Source: an uncultured Aquimarina sp.
GTDB taxonomy: Bacteria; Bacteroidota; Bacteroidia; Flavobacteriales; Flavobacteriaceae
Direction: 5' to 3'
Assembly (NCBI GenBank): GCA_947499005.1
Contig: CANMML010000029.1
Coordinates: forward strand, 1 to 49,822
Length of the DNA: 49,822 nucleotides
The position numbers and the translations under genes were made by a program. The notes under the pieces were generated by a model. That model made no database searches, was not told where the DNA came from, and saw only the letters and a list, made by a program, of their open reading frames with translations. Shown one piece after another: positions 1 through 8,219 of the stretch (its first letter is position 1; the number at the start of each line of letters is the position of its first letter).

Positions 1-77
1 TCTACCTTCTACCTTCTACCTTCTACCTTCTACCTTCTACCTTCTACCTTCTACCTTCTACCTTCTACCTTCTACCT
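1..77. repeat. Heptanucleotide tandem repeat, 11 perfect copies
   Basis: The 7-bp unit TCTACCT is repeated eleven times without a mismatch from the first base of the window, and the array may continue beyond the left edge. It lies just downstream of the 3' end of the TPR sensor kinase gene. Short 7-bp arrays of this kind occur between genes in Bacteroidetes. No coding function is visible. Confidence 0.95.
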
Positions 78-103
78 GACAACTCCCAACCCACAACTAA
101 AAA

Positions 104-1864
104 TCATTTCCCAAGTACATTCAAGCGCCAATGTGCTCCGTCTTCATTAAAGTGAGTAACACTACCATCTAATTGACGTGTTAAGGATTTAATGATTTTC
201 ATTCCAAGGGAATCTTTCATTTCGGCATTTTCGTCGAAGCCGACCCCGTTGTCCCAAATGTGGATGGCTAATCGTTGTTCGGGTAACACACTAATTTCAA
301 CTTCAAGAGAAGGGCAGTCAATGCCTTCGTAAGCGTATTTTAAGCAGTTGATGATAATTTCATTGACGATTAAGGCAAGTGGAATGGCACTATCGATATT
401 GACACTCACATCGTCGCTAATCGTAATTTGAGGTTTAAAGTTGGCATTGTAAGCATGGAATAAACCCAAAATCAATTCGGTAATATAATCTTTGATGTTG
501 ATACGGGTATCGACGCCTTCTTGGTATAATTTACGGTGTACTAAGGATAAGGCTTCTACACGTTGTTTTCCTATAAGAATGGCTTCTTGCGCAGGGTGCC
601 CAGTTAATTTATTGCTTTGTAGGTTCAATAAACTGGCTACCATTTGTAAGTTGTTTTTTACACGATGATTAAGCTCTCTTAATAGCCAAGCTTTCTCTTG
701 TTCTCGTTTTGAGATTTCTTCTTTTTGTTGTGCTAAAACAATATTGGCTTTGCGTACTTTTCTACGACTTATAAATAATAAAGAAGCAAGTAGTATAAAA
801 CTTAAAATACCAACCCCCAGTGAAATCAACCACTTTTTCTGAGTGCTATTGACTTTGTGTAGTAACCCAATTTGAGTTTCACGTTTGTCAATTTCATAAC
901 CTGCTTTTAGTTGCTCTATCTTTTTGACATTTTCTTTATTAACTAAACTGTCTTGATAGATTTGAAATTGCTGTTGGTGGTATAGGGCTTTTTTGTAATC
1001 TTTTTGGGTAGAATAAAAGTTGGAAAGGAGTTTGTTGAAATCTCTGATTTGTTCTTTTAGTCCAGCCCTTTTAGCGATTTCAATAGCTTCCAAAAATTTT
1101 TCATTAGCAATAGAAAATTTATTTTCTTTTAAATAAATTTTCCCTAATTCAGCTTTATAATAAGAAATAGAGTAAGAGTCTTCAAATGGAGATAAAATTT
1201 TTAAAGACTTATTCAAATATATTTTAGCACTATCAAGTTTATTTTCTGAGAAATATATAATTCCTAGATTTCCAAGTGAATAAGCTCCTAACTGTTTTTG
1301 ATCTTCACTTAAAAGTCGGTTTTTATTTAGTGCTTTGTTTAGATAACTTTTTGCACTATCTTTTTTTTGAGATAACCTGTAGGCTTCTCCAATATTTGTA
1401 AGACAACTAGCTTGGAGATAGATTTCGTTACTAGGTAAAATTTTTAAAGCTCTTTTAAAATAAATTATTGCTAATTCTGATTCTTGATTAGAAAAATAAA
1501 TAACTCCTAAATTCAAAAATGATTCTGAAATTCCAATTTTATGATTTAGTTTTTTAAATATTTTTAAAGAACTTAAATGAGACTCAATTGCTAAAGTTTT
1601 GTTCCCTAGTAAGTCATGAAGCGTTCCTATTTTTGAATAAGATTGTGCAGTCAAGACTTGATTATCAATTTTTTTAGATAAGAGTAAAGCCTTTTTAGCA
1701 TACTGAAGAGCTTTGTTTTCATCGGAACATTCTTCTGAAAGAGATAATAATTTGTTAATTGATTTTATTTCTGAATCAAGAGTTTTATCTGTCCCTATAA
1801 CTTCGAATTGACAGTTAAAGGAACAGATAAGTATGTAAATAAAAAAATAAAATAATTTTTTCAA
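104..1864 (-). CDS. TPR-containing sensor histidine kinase, HisKA_2 type
   Basis: This is a 586-residue kinase. A signal peptide (about residues 1-20) is followed by a run of tetratricopeptide repeats (about 45-310), a short linker, one membrane helix (about 343-365), a coiled coil, and then the catalytic part. The phosphoacceptor motif ELNHRVKNNLQ places the histidine at residue 400 and is typical of the HisKA_2 group, which often works in general stress or light signalling. The ATPase domain shows an N box (NEIIINCLKYAY), a G1 box (DNGVGF) and a G2 box (SLGMKI). The predicted layout puts the TPRs in the periplasm as a sensor. The start codon is TTG, 3 bp after the stop of the upstream gene; a purine-rich AGAAGAAGA at the end of that gene may serve as ribosome binding site. 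No response regulator gene is adjacent. The family call is firm; the signal is unknown. Confidence 0.9.
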   Translation of the reverse strand: MKKLFYFFIYILICSFNCQFEVIGTDKTLDSEIKSINKLLSLSEECSDENKALQYAKKALLLSKKIDNQVLTAQSYSKIGTLHDLLGNKTLAIESHLSSLKIFKKLNHKIGISESFLNLGVIYFSNQESELAIIYFKRALKILPSNEIYLQASCLTNIGEAYRLSQKKDSAKSYLNKALNKNRLLSEDQKQLGAYSLGNLGIIYFSENKLDSAKIYLNKSLKILSPFEDSYSISYYKAELGKIYLKENKFSIANEKFLEAIEIAKRAGLKEQIRDFNKLLSNFYSTQKDYKKALYHQQQFQIYQDSLVNKENVKKIEQLKAGYEIDKRETQIGLLHKVNSTQKKWLISLGVGILSFILLASLLFISRRKVRKANIVLAQQKEEISKREQEKAWLLRELNHRVKNNLQMVASLLNLQSNKLTGHPAQEAILIGKQRVEALSLVHRKLYQEGVDTRINIKDYITELILGLFHAYNANFKPQITISDDVSVNIDSAIPLALIVNEIIINCLKYAYEGIDCPSLEVEISVLPEQRLAIHIWDNGVGFDENAEMKDSLGMKIIKSLTRQLDGSVTHFNEDGAHWRLNVLGK

Positions 1865-1867
1865 TAT

Positions 1868-2425
1868 TTATCTTCTTCTTCGATTTACTCTAATAAACGG
1901 ATCAACACTAAAACAACAAGTAATGCTACCTATTTCCATAGTGAAAATAGTAGTAAAAGCATTAAAATTATAATTTCCTGCAGGTTCTAATGGAGAATTA
2001 AGGTTGTATTCTAAAAGGCAGTCAGTAGTATCTGTTGAAGCTGTACATAATAATCTCCCTTGTACTGTTAAATTGGTGCAATCAAAATTTACATCATACA
2101 CATCGTCGACTAATTCTTGATCGGGCATGATTGTATGTGCTTTGGTAACGTCTAACAGATTTACGCAAAGTAACTTTAGTGTTGGGTTCGCACCTGCTAC
2201 TTTTTCTTTAAGGTTAAATTGAATCGCTTTTACATCAAAAGTATTCCTGCTGATGGTTTGTTGTAGAGGGACTTCAATTAAATCTTGTACGTCTGCAAAG
2301 CTATCTGCAAAAATAGGTTCTTCGAAAGTTCCTGCAGCCAATGTACAATTATTGATTACTTCTTCCAGTCCTTCAGTATCGATAGTAATATCAATATTGA
2401 AAATTTCATTAGGGTCTAATGACAT
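1868..2425 (-). CDS. Unknown 185-aa protein upstream of the TPR kinase
   Basis: I do not recognise this protein. It has 185 residues, no signal peptide, an acidic N-terminal half, and several cysteines including a CC pair near the C-terminus (SITCCFSVDP). It ends in four arginines. Predicted character is beta-rich and soluble. It is the first gene of a two-gene unit: its TAA stop lies 3 bp before the TTG start of the kinase, so the two are likely translated together. It could therefore be a ligand-binding or regulatory partner of the kinase, but this is inference from position only. The gene is divergent from the cystatin-like gene. Confidence 0.7.
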   Translation of the reverse strand: MSLDPNEIFNIDITIDTEGLEEVINNCTLAAGTFEEPIFADSFADVQDLIEVPLQQTISRNTFDVKAIQFNLKEKVAGANPTLKLLCVNLLDVTKAHTIMPDQELVDDVYDVNFDCTNLTVQGRLLCTASTDTTDCLLEYNLNSPLEPAGNYNFNAFTTIFTMEIGSITCCFSVDPFIRVNRRRR

Positions 2426-2725
2426 AATGTAAATATTTAAAATATGGTTAATAATTGAAGTGAAGCTATAAAAAAAATAAGTCTTTGAAAAATTAGGGGT
2501 AATGATTTTTTAATAAAGGATGCTTGTTTTTTCATAAACTTCAAAAAATTAACCTTTTACTAAGAAAAAAAGCCCATTCACTATTTTGATGATTACAAAA
2601 TAGATAAAGTGATGTAGTATTGTCTTAGAAATCAAATAATAGCGCTAATTAATTGTTTTTGAAGGGGTTCTGAAAACCTTAAATAGAGTAGGAATATAAA
2701 TTAACCAACATTAAAATAAAATATC
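2426..2725. other. Divergent intergenic region with a short inverted repeat
   Basis: These 300 bases separate two divergent genes and should hold both promoters. An 8-bp inverted repeat, CTATTTTG and CAAAATAG (2581-2588 and 2596-2603, 7-base loop), is the only clear structure and could be an operator. No perfect TAnnTTTG element was found before the rightward gene. Confidence 0.4.
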
Positions 2726-2989
2726 ATGGCATTAGTAGGAGCATATTCATTATACACATGTAAAATTTCAGCAGAAGCAAAAAAAGCATTTGAAGAAGCT
2801 ATAGCTGGATTAGTAGGAGTTAACTACAGCCCAGTAGCTGTTTCGATTCAGATCGTAGCAGGGACTAATTATCATTTCTTTTGTAATGCTACACCAGTAA
2901 CGGCTAAACCAATTAATGGAGCGGCTATCGTTAGTGTATTTGCGCCATTAGAAGGAGAGGCACATATTACTAAAATCCAAGATGTATAA
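2726..2989 (+). CDS. Small cystatin-motif protein (stefin-like)
   Basis: An 87-residue protein without a signal peptide. It contains an exact cystatin-type motif QIVAG at residues 42-46, followed by TNYHFFCNA, as in the QxVxG first hairpin loop of cystatins and stefins; a conserved glycine-rich N-terminus (LVGAYS) is also where cystatins have their N-terminal trunk. One helix (about 15-30) followed by beta strands fits the cystatin fold, and the length is close to that of stefins. If real, the protein would inhibit papain-like cysteine proteases or be a fold relative without that activity. The gene is monocistronic, with a terminator right after it. The motif is seen; inhibitory activity is inference. 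Confidence 0.75.
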   Translation: MALVGAYSLYTCKISAEAKKAFEEAIAGLVGVNYSPVAVSIQIVAGTNYHFFCNATPVTAKPINGAAIVSVFAPLEGEAHITKIQDV

Positions 2990-3030
2990 TAGTACTATTA
3001 AGTAACCAACTAACTATTATTCATTAAAAG

Positions 3031-3073
3031 CCACCAAGAGAATCAGTAAATCGTATTGTTTCTTGGTGGTTTT
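3031..3073 (+). terminator. Rho-independent terminator after the cystatin-like gene
   Basis: The arms CCACCAAG (3031-3038) and CTTGGTGG (3062-3069) form a hairpin followed by a T run. It stands about 40 bases after the stop codon and separates this gene from the next one. Confidence 0.8.
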
Positions 3074-3210
3074 AGTTTATTGGCACCGCCAAAGGGAATA
3101 ATACCCCCAAGGCTTGCCTAGAAATTAAAATTTTATTTCATATAAATGCCTTGTGAGCTTGTCTCATGGGTAGTTTACTCAATAATTCACACTCTAAAAC
3201 AAAAATTATT

Positions 3211-3855
3211 ATGCAACCAATTCCAGTAAAAGTAAAGAATGTAAGTATCTATCCATATTTAGGGGTAGGGCCAGTAGGACCAGTTGTTGAACCTATTATG
3301 GTTGATGCAGAAGGGACTTATAGTGTAGGGACATTAGCACTAAGTGTATTCTATAATTTAGATATTTCGGGAGGAGATGTAAAAGGTTCTTTTGTCGTTC
3401 ATGGTAGATATATAGCTACTGGTGAGTATGAAGATGGGAGTCCATTTTCTACGACTTGGATGTTCTGCACAGAAGCAGGAGATACTCCAACATTTGGAAG
3501 AACAGTGGCATTAGGAGCTGCCACTAATGATGAGCAACCAACGACCTATGTCCCTAAATATTTTAAAATAGGGCCATTAACAGATATTACCGTTTCTCAA
3601 TTATTCGTGCCACCAGCGATTGGTCAACGTACTATTATTGAAAATGGAGCAGGAAATATTATCGGAACCGTATTAGGAACTCCACATACTTCTGGAGTCG
3701 AAGTAACTAAAGGAGATCGCGTAGGGGAATTTCATGTAGGCGAAAAGCGCGTTATCATTACAGGTAAAAATGCTGATGGTCATATTGTAACCATGGATCA
3801 CTTAACTACGGTTAGTACAGGGGAGCCAGCTGTGTTTTTACGCTTGTTAGATTAA
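3211..3855 (+). CDS. Unknown 214-aa beta-rich protein
   Basis: I do not recognise this family. The chosen start is the ATG at 3211 (MQPIPVKVK), preceded by an A-rich stretch like that of the neighbouring gene; an in-frame ATG at 3166 would add 15 unconvincing residues. The protein is rich in Gly, Val, Thr and Pro, has regular short beta-strand-like stretches and no signal peptide or membrane segment. Its end is marked by a strong terminator. Like the preceding cystatin-like gene it forms its own short transcription unit in the same orientation, and the two may belong to one small accessory cluster. The reading frame is well supported by length and codon use; the function is unknown. Confidence 0.7.
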   Translation: MQPIPVKVKNVSIYPYLGVGPVGPVVEPIMVDAEGTYSVGTLALSVFYNLDISGGDVKGSFVVHGRYIATGEYEDGSPFSTTWMFCTEAGDTPTFGRTVALGAATNDEQPTTYVPKYFKIGPLTDITVSQLFVPPAIGQRTIIENGAGNIIGTVLGTPHTSGVEVTKGDRVGEFHVGEKRVIITGKNADGHIVTMDHLTTVSTGEPAVFLRLLD

Positions 3856-3925
3856 TTCGATGTATAAATTTCGGTGTTGTTGTGTTGAGTAAAATCAACA
3901 TATCATAAAGTTTTTACTAGTAAGA

Positions 3926-3960
3926 AAAGCCCAATTCAAAAAAATGAATTGGGCTTTTTT
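3926..3960 (+). terminator. Strong Rho-independent terminator
   Basis: The 12-bp perfect stem AAGCCCAATTCA / TGAATTGGGCTT (3926-3937 and 3945-3956) is followed by six T. The A run on the other side suggests it may also act on the opposite strand. Confidence 0.9.
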
Positions 3961-4055
3961 AATGCCTGTTTGAAATAAATAAATCGTATGACTAGTGGAT
4001 AGATAAATGTGCCTTTAATATGTCTCAAATTCGATTGAAGTAATGTCTGGGCTTC

Positions 4056-4092
4056 GACTGCGCTCAGCCTGGATTTGACTGCGCTCAGCCTG
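4056..4092. repeat. Two copies of a GACTGCGCTCAGCCTG intergenic repeat
   Basis: The 16-base sequence GACTGCGCTCAGCCTG occurs at 4056-4071 and again at 4077-4092. It is much more GC-rich than its surroundings. Repeats of this type are scattered between genes in flavobacterial genomes; I recall the motif but cannot search for other copies. Confidence 0.8.
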
Positions 4093-4221
4093 ACTTTATC
4101 TTGATTTTTCAAAATGAGATGGGGAAAATAGTATAGGTTTTAACACAATTTCATTTTGTTTCTCTCCGTGAAACCACTTTATGCAGTAAGTCTTTCGTTT
4201 GAAGTATTATTCAGGCTCAGA

Positions 4222-5325
4222 TTATTTCCTAGTCAATTGTTTCAAATTAATCCAGATTAGGCTAATGATTAGAGGAAAGAACGCAGGGATATATCCTTGT
4301 TTTTTTGTAATTCCAATCACTATAGCTATGCCAATACAAATCAATAATGTTAATGCCAGTGCTCGGTGTATTTTTTTCCATTGGGTAAAACACAATGCAA
4401 AACTGAATAAATATAATGGGTTACACCAGAGTAAATTATAATTAGCTTGTACTTCTGGGTGCCCCGAAATAAAGTGAAGCCCTAGCATGAAAACTCCTGT
4501 AAGTCCAATAATCACTGTGAATGTTTGGATAATTACACGAGATCTTCCCAGTACGATGATTACAAATAGAAAGCTAAATAAAATAAAGGGAGTTAACTTC
4601 CATTTAGAATCGTTTGTAGGACTAATGTTTTTAAAAATTGGCTGTTGTTTACTCGCTAAAGGATTGCCGTTGATGACTGCTTTTTCTGCTTCTTTGGATA
4701 AGAAATCAGGGAGAAACATTAATTCCCAACTATTGATATTATAATCGATTTTGCTTCCCAATAATAGATTGGCTCCAAATTTATACCATGGAGTAGGTTG
4801 CATATATTCGTTAATATATGAACGATAGGTGCGATCTGTTTGTTCTTTTTGGTAGGTTGTGTTTTCGAAACTTGTAAATAAAAGGTCTCTTGCTTTGGTA
4901 CTGCAATTGTTTTTTAAAAAACCATAACGATAATAACGATTTTCGGGTCTGTAATTTTCTTGAAGCAATCGAAGTAGTTCTTTACTTTGTGTGTCTGTAA
5001 GGTTAAGTTTCTGCTCAAATACCTGTCTGTTTTCATTAAAATACCCACGAATAGCATCATCAAATTCTTGAATTCCTAATTTGTATTGAGCTGTTCCTTT
5101 TGCAAATTTTAATAAGAAAAAGGGAGCCTCGAAATCGAAAATACCATGGTTATATACCCAATCCGTTTTGTAGATAGGATCTTGAATGCGAATAGCTGTG
5201 TGCCCAAAAATAGAGTGAGATTGGTCTCCTACTTCATAGGTAAGTAAACTAATTTTAGGGGCTTCAGACCCAGTAGCTGATAAAATGCCTAATGCAAAGA
5301 TTAGGAAACAAACATATTTTTTCAA
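4222..5325 (-). CDS. DUF4105 (Lnb N-terminal type) membrane protein
   Basis: A 367-residue protein. A signal peptide or anchor (1-20) is followed by a periplasmic DUF4105 domain (about 22-215) and about four C-terminal membrane helices (about 245-362). The domain shows the conserved FGHTAIR with His42 and NNCSTKA with Cys141, the pair expected for the papain-like thiol fold of this family. In Enterococcus and other Firmicutes the same N-terminal domain with a membrane part forms Lnb, which moves an acyl chain within lipoproteins to give lyso-form lipoproteins. Whether this flavobacterial member modifies lipoproteins is inference. It is a single gene facing away from truA. Confidence 0.8.
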   Translation of the reverse strand: MKKYVCFLIFALGILSATGSEAPKISLLTYEVGDQSHSIFGHTAIRIQDPIYKTDWVYNHGIFDFEAPFFLLKFAKGTAQYKLGIQEFDDAIRGYFNENRQVFEQKLNLTDTQSKELLRLLQENYRPENRYYRYGFLKNNCSTKARDLLFTSFENTTYQKEQTDRTYRSYINEYMQPTPWYKFGANLLLGSKIDYNINSWELMFLPDFLSKEAEKAVINGNPLASKQQPIFKNISPTNDSKWKLTPFILFSFLFVIIVLGRSRVIIQTFTVIIGLTGVFMLGLHFISGHPEVQANYNLLWCNPLYLFSFALCFTQWKKIHRALALTLLICIGIAIVIGITKKQGYIPAFFPLIISLIWINLKQLTRK

Positions 5326-5360
5326 TCAATGAGGTTTAGACATGTACGTCAGTTAACACT

Positions 5361-5368
5361 TATCTTTG
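5361..5368 (+). promoter_or_regulatory. Bacteroidetes -7 promoter element before truA
   Basis: TATCTTTG matches the Bacteroidetes -7 consensus TAnnTTTG exactly and lies 28 bases before the TTG start of truA. No clear TTG -33 element was seen at the right distance. Confidence 0.5.
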
Positions 5369-5396
5369 TCACAAATTTAATTACAAAATTTAGCAA

Positions 5397-6149
5397 TTGA
5401 GGTACTTTATTGAACTTTCATATAATGGGGCATCATTTCACGGTTGGCAAATTCAGCCTAATGCAAGTTCTGTACAAGAAACTATCGAAAAAGGCTTGTC
5501 TTTGTTATTAAGAGAGTCGATTACTATAGTTGGTGCAGGAAGAACTGATACGGGGGTGCATGCAAAATTCATGATCGCTCATTTTGATACTGATGTGGTA
5601 TTTAATGCAAAGGATTTAGTATATAAGTTGAATTCATTTTTAAAAGATCCTATAGCTATTTATGAGATTTATAAAGTAGCCAATGAAGCACATGCGCGAT
5701 TCGATGCAACACGAAGAGCTTATGAATATAGAGTGGTCACTAGAAAAAATCCTTTTGAAACACAAAGTGCATACTTGGTAAATCAGCCCATAGATCTCGA
5801 TAAAATGAATCAAGCAGCAGCTTTGCTGTTGAATTATAAAAACTTTAAGTGTTTTAGTAAAAGTAAAACAGATGTAAAGACTTATAATTGTGATCTATTT
5901 CGAGCAGAATGGATTAAAGAGGAAGATCATTTATTGGTTTTTCATATTGCCGCTAATCGTTTTTTGCGAAATATGGTTCGTGCTGTAGTAGGAACCCTAA
6001 TTGAAGTAGGTACAGGGAAATTAGAACTCTCCGATATTGATCGTATTTTACAATCAGAAAGTAGGAGCAAAGCAGGGTACTCTGTTCCAGCGAAAGGCTT
6101 GTATTTAACTGAAGTAGTCTACCCCAAAAACATCATGTTAGATGAGTAA
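5397..6149 (+). CDS. truA: tRNA pseudouridine synthase A
   Basis: TruA converts uridines 38-40 in the anticodon stem-loop of many tRNAs to pseudouridine. The 250-residue length is normal. The catalytic motif GAGRTDTGVHA carries Asp51, and the family signature RYFIELSYNGASFHGWQ starts the protein. Translation starts at TTG; the next in-frame ATG would remove part of the first beta strand, so TTG is the only sensible start. The gene overlaps the ABC exporter gene downstream by 8 bp, so both form one transcript behind the element at 5361. Confidence 0.95.
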   Translation: MRYFIELSYNGASFHGWQIQPNASSVQETIEKGLSLLLRESITIVGAGRTDTGVHAKFMIAHFDTDVVFNAKDLVYKLNSFLKDPIAIYEIYKVANEAHARFDATRRAYEYRVVTRKNPFETQSAYLVNQPIDLDKMNQAAALLLNYKNFKCFSKSKTDVKTYNCDLFRAEWIKEEDHLLVFHIAANRFLRNMVRAVVGTLIEVGTGKLELSDIDRILQSESRSKAGYSVPAKGLYLTEVVYPKNIMLDE

Positions 6150-7917
6150 AAAGAAAGAAAACCCATACGATCTTAGAGTTTTAGGAAAGCTTTTGGTTTA
6201 TGCCAAGGCGTATAGATTTGTCTTTGTATTGTGTACTATTGGGGCAGTTCTATATGCAGGGTTTGTAGTAGCTCGTCCTTATTTTTTGCAATATGCCATT
6301 GATGAAGGGATATCTACAAAAAATTATGGAAATCTTACTGTTTACATCTCCTTGATGTTTACGATGTTGATGTTAGAAGTGATAACTCAACTTACCTATA
6401 TCTATTTCGCAAGTTGGTTAGGTCTTCGTGTAGTTAAAGATATTAGGGTCAAACTGTTCAAACATATTCTTGGTTTTAAAAAACAATACTTCGATACCAA
6501 TGCCATAGGTAAACTAGTTACAAGAGCTATTAATGATATGGATCGCATTGCCGATGTGTTTAGTCAAGGCTTGTTTATGATTATAGCCGATTTGCTAAAA
6601 ATGTTTGCGATTTTAGGGTTTATGCTTTACAAGAGTTGGCAATTAACTTTAATTGTATTGGCAGTACTTCCAATTATTGTAATTGCGACTCGTATTTTTC
6701 ATATAAAAATGAAATCTGCTTTCGAGCAAGTTCGCACACAGGTTTCGCACCTTAATACATTTATCCAAGAGCATCTTTCGGGGATGAAGATTGTCCAGAT
6801 GTTTGCACAAGAGGATCGAGAATTTGAGAAATTTAAAGCTATTAATGAAAAGCATAAACAAGGTTGGATAAAAACGGTTTGGTATAATTCTATTTTTTTC
6901 CCAATTGCTGAGCTTTCGGGATCATTGGCCTTTGGTTTTTTAGTGTGGTATGGAGGGTTGAAAACGATTGAAAGTGATGTGTTTACTTTTGGGATTGTTG
7001 TGATGTTTATCGAATTGACCAATATGCTTTTTAGACCTTTACGTCAAATAGCAGATAAGTTCAATACTTTGCAAATGGGGATGGTAGCCGCAAAACGAGT
7101 ATTAGGTATTCTTGAAGAAGAAAACAGTATCCAAGAAAAAGGAGAACAAAGCTTAGATCATGTAAGGGGAGAGATCTCTTTCGATGCTGTGAAATTCGGC
7201 TATTTAAAAGATGAATTAGTGTTGCGAGATGTTTCTTTTGCTGTAGCGCCGGGGCAAACCGTTGCCATTGTTGGAGCTACTGGAGCAGGGAAGTCTACTA
7301 TTATCAGTTTACTTGGGCGTTTTTATGATATAAATTCGGGGACAATTTCTATTGATGGAGTAGATATTACGAAGCTTTCTTTAGGAGAATTAAGAAGTTA
7401 TATTTCGATAGTATTACAAGATGTTTTCCTTTTTGCAGATTCTATTTTCAATAATATTACACTTGGTGATGAGCGTATAACAAAAGATGAGGTAATTACT
7501 GCTGCTAAAAATATTGGTCTTCACGAATTTATTGCGAGCCTTCCTGGTGGGTATGATTATGATGTAAAGGAAAGAGGAGCTATGTTATCTTCGGGGCAAC
7601 GTCAATTGATTGCTTTTTTAAGGGCATATATTGCGAAGCCTAAAATTTTAGTGTTAGATGAAGCAACATCTTCTGTAGACACACATAGTGAACAACTAAT
7701 CCAAGAAGCTACAGATAAAATTACTGAAGGGAGAACTTCTATTGTAATTGCGCATCGTCTGGCTACGATCAAAAAAGCCGACCTTATTTTGGTAATGGAT
7801 AAAGGAAAAGTAGTCGAGCAAGGAAATCATCTCGAATTACTTCAAAAGTCAGAAGGTTACTACAAAAACCTGTATGAAGTGCAGTTTGGGGAAGTAGAGC
7901 TAGAGGGTAAAAGCTAG
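6142..7917 (+). CDS. ABC exporter, fused permease and ATPase (MsbA/multidrug type)
   Basis: A 591-residue half-transporter that would work as a homodimer in the inner membrane. Six membrane helices (about 20-320) form the type I exporter domain, followed by the nucleotide-binding domain (about 340-580). The Walker A motif is GATGAGKS with Lys384, the signature motif is LSSGQ starting at residue 482, Walker B is ILVLDEA, and the switch histidine lies in IVIAHRLAT. The substrate cannot be read from sequence; lipid or drug export are the usual roles. Its start overlaps truA by 8 bp. The stop codon lies inside a 14-bp tandem duplication. Confidence 0.92.
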   Translation: MSKKKENPYDLRVLGKLLVYAKAYRFVFVLCTIGAVLYAGFVVARPYFLQYAIDEGISTKNYGNLTVYISLMFTMLMLEVITQLTYIYFASWLGLRVVKDIRVKLFKHILGFKKQYFDTNAIGKLVTRAINDMDRIADVFSQGLFMIIADLLKMFAILGFMLYKSWQLTLIVLAVLPIIVIATRIFHIKMKSAFEQVRTQVSHLNTFIQEHLSGMKIVQMFAQEDREFEKFKAINEKHKQGWIKTVWYNSIFFPIAELSGSLAFGFLVWYGGLKTIESDVFTFGIVVMFIELTNMLFRPLRQIADKFNTLQMGMVAAKRVLGILEEENSIQEKGEQSLDHVRGEISFDAVKFGYLKDELVLRDVSFAVAPGQTVAIVGATGAGKSTIISLLGRFYDINSGTISIDGVDITKLSLGELRSYISIVLQDVFLFADSIFNNITLGDERITKDEVITAAKNIGLHEFIASLPGGYDYDVKERGAMLSSGQRQLIAFLRAYIAKPKILVLDEATSSVDTHSEQLIQEATDKITEGRTSIVIAHRLATIKKADLILVMDKGKVVEQGNHLELLQKSEGYYKNLYEVQFGEVELEGKS

Positions 7918-7926
7918 AGGGTAAAA
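7899..7926. repeat. 14-bp tandem duplication across the stop codon
   Basis: GCTAGAGGGTAAAA is present twice head to tail (7899-7912 and 7913-7926). The first copy is read as codons for ELEGK in the ABC exporter. The TAG stop comes from the start of the second copy, so the duplication may have set the present C-terminus. Confidence 0.85.
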
Positions 7927-8013
7927 AGGAGATTGTTTTGATAAAAGAATTTTCAAACCTTCAGCAGGGTAATTTCATTTAACTTTTTCTGGAAGAAATT
8001 ATATCTTTTGGGG

Positions 8014-8087
8014 CGTCATGCTGAATTTATTTCAGCATCCCACTAGCTTTTTTTATTATAGGGTACTGAAATAAATTCAGCATGACG
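8014..8087. repeat. Perfect 22-bp inverted repeat, 30-base spacer
   Basis: The left arm (8014-8035, starting CGTCATGCTGAA) and right arm (8066-8087, ending TTCAGCATGACG) are perfect reverse complements. The hairpin stands between the ABC exporter and the SAM riboswitch. It resembles the dispersed CGTCATGCTGAATTT repeat found between genes in flavobacteria and may also act as a transcript end or as a small mobile repeat. Confidence 0.9.
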
Positions 8088-8187
8088 AAACTCCAAAGAA
8101 ATTTCTTTAATAAAAGTAGTTTTACTTTTAAATGAAATTGCTCTGAATCCTTCAGCCTTCTACTCCTTACCTTTAACCAAAAAAGCA

Positions 8188-8195
8188 TATATTTG
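8188..8195 (+). promoter_or_regulatory. -7 promoter element for the methionine operon
   Basis: TATATTTG fits TAnnTTTG exactly and lies 25 bases before the first helix of the SAM riboswitch, which is a sensible position for the transcript start. A -33 TTG is not obvious. Confidence 0.55.
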
Positions 8196-8219
8196 CACCC
8201 ACGTTTATTTAACATGTTG

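Larger units (their letters stand above)
3856..4221. other. Convergent intergenic region with terminator and dispersed repeat
   Basis: This stretch between two converging genes contains a strong terminator (3926-3960) and two copies of a short dispersed repeat (4056-4092). No gene is visible; one short frame over 4199-4441 lies antisense to the DUF4105 gene. Confidence 0.6.

Noticed and set aside
1..77. CRISPR-like array
   Set aside because: The unit is 7 bp with no spacers; it is a simple tandem repeat.
4199..4744. Two plus-strand frames of 80 and 85 aa
   Set aside because: Antisense shadows of the DUF4105 gene, Cys- and Ile-rich without any protein features.
8027..8215. 62-aa minus-strand frame
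   Set aside because: Covers the inverted repeat and the metX promoter; no protein likeness.
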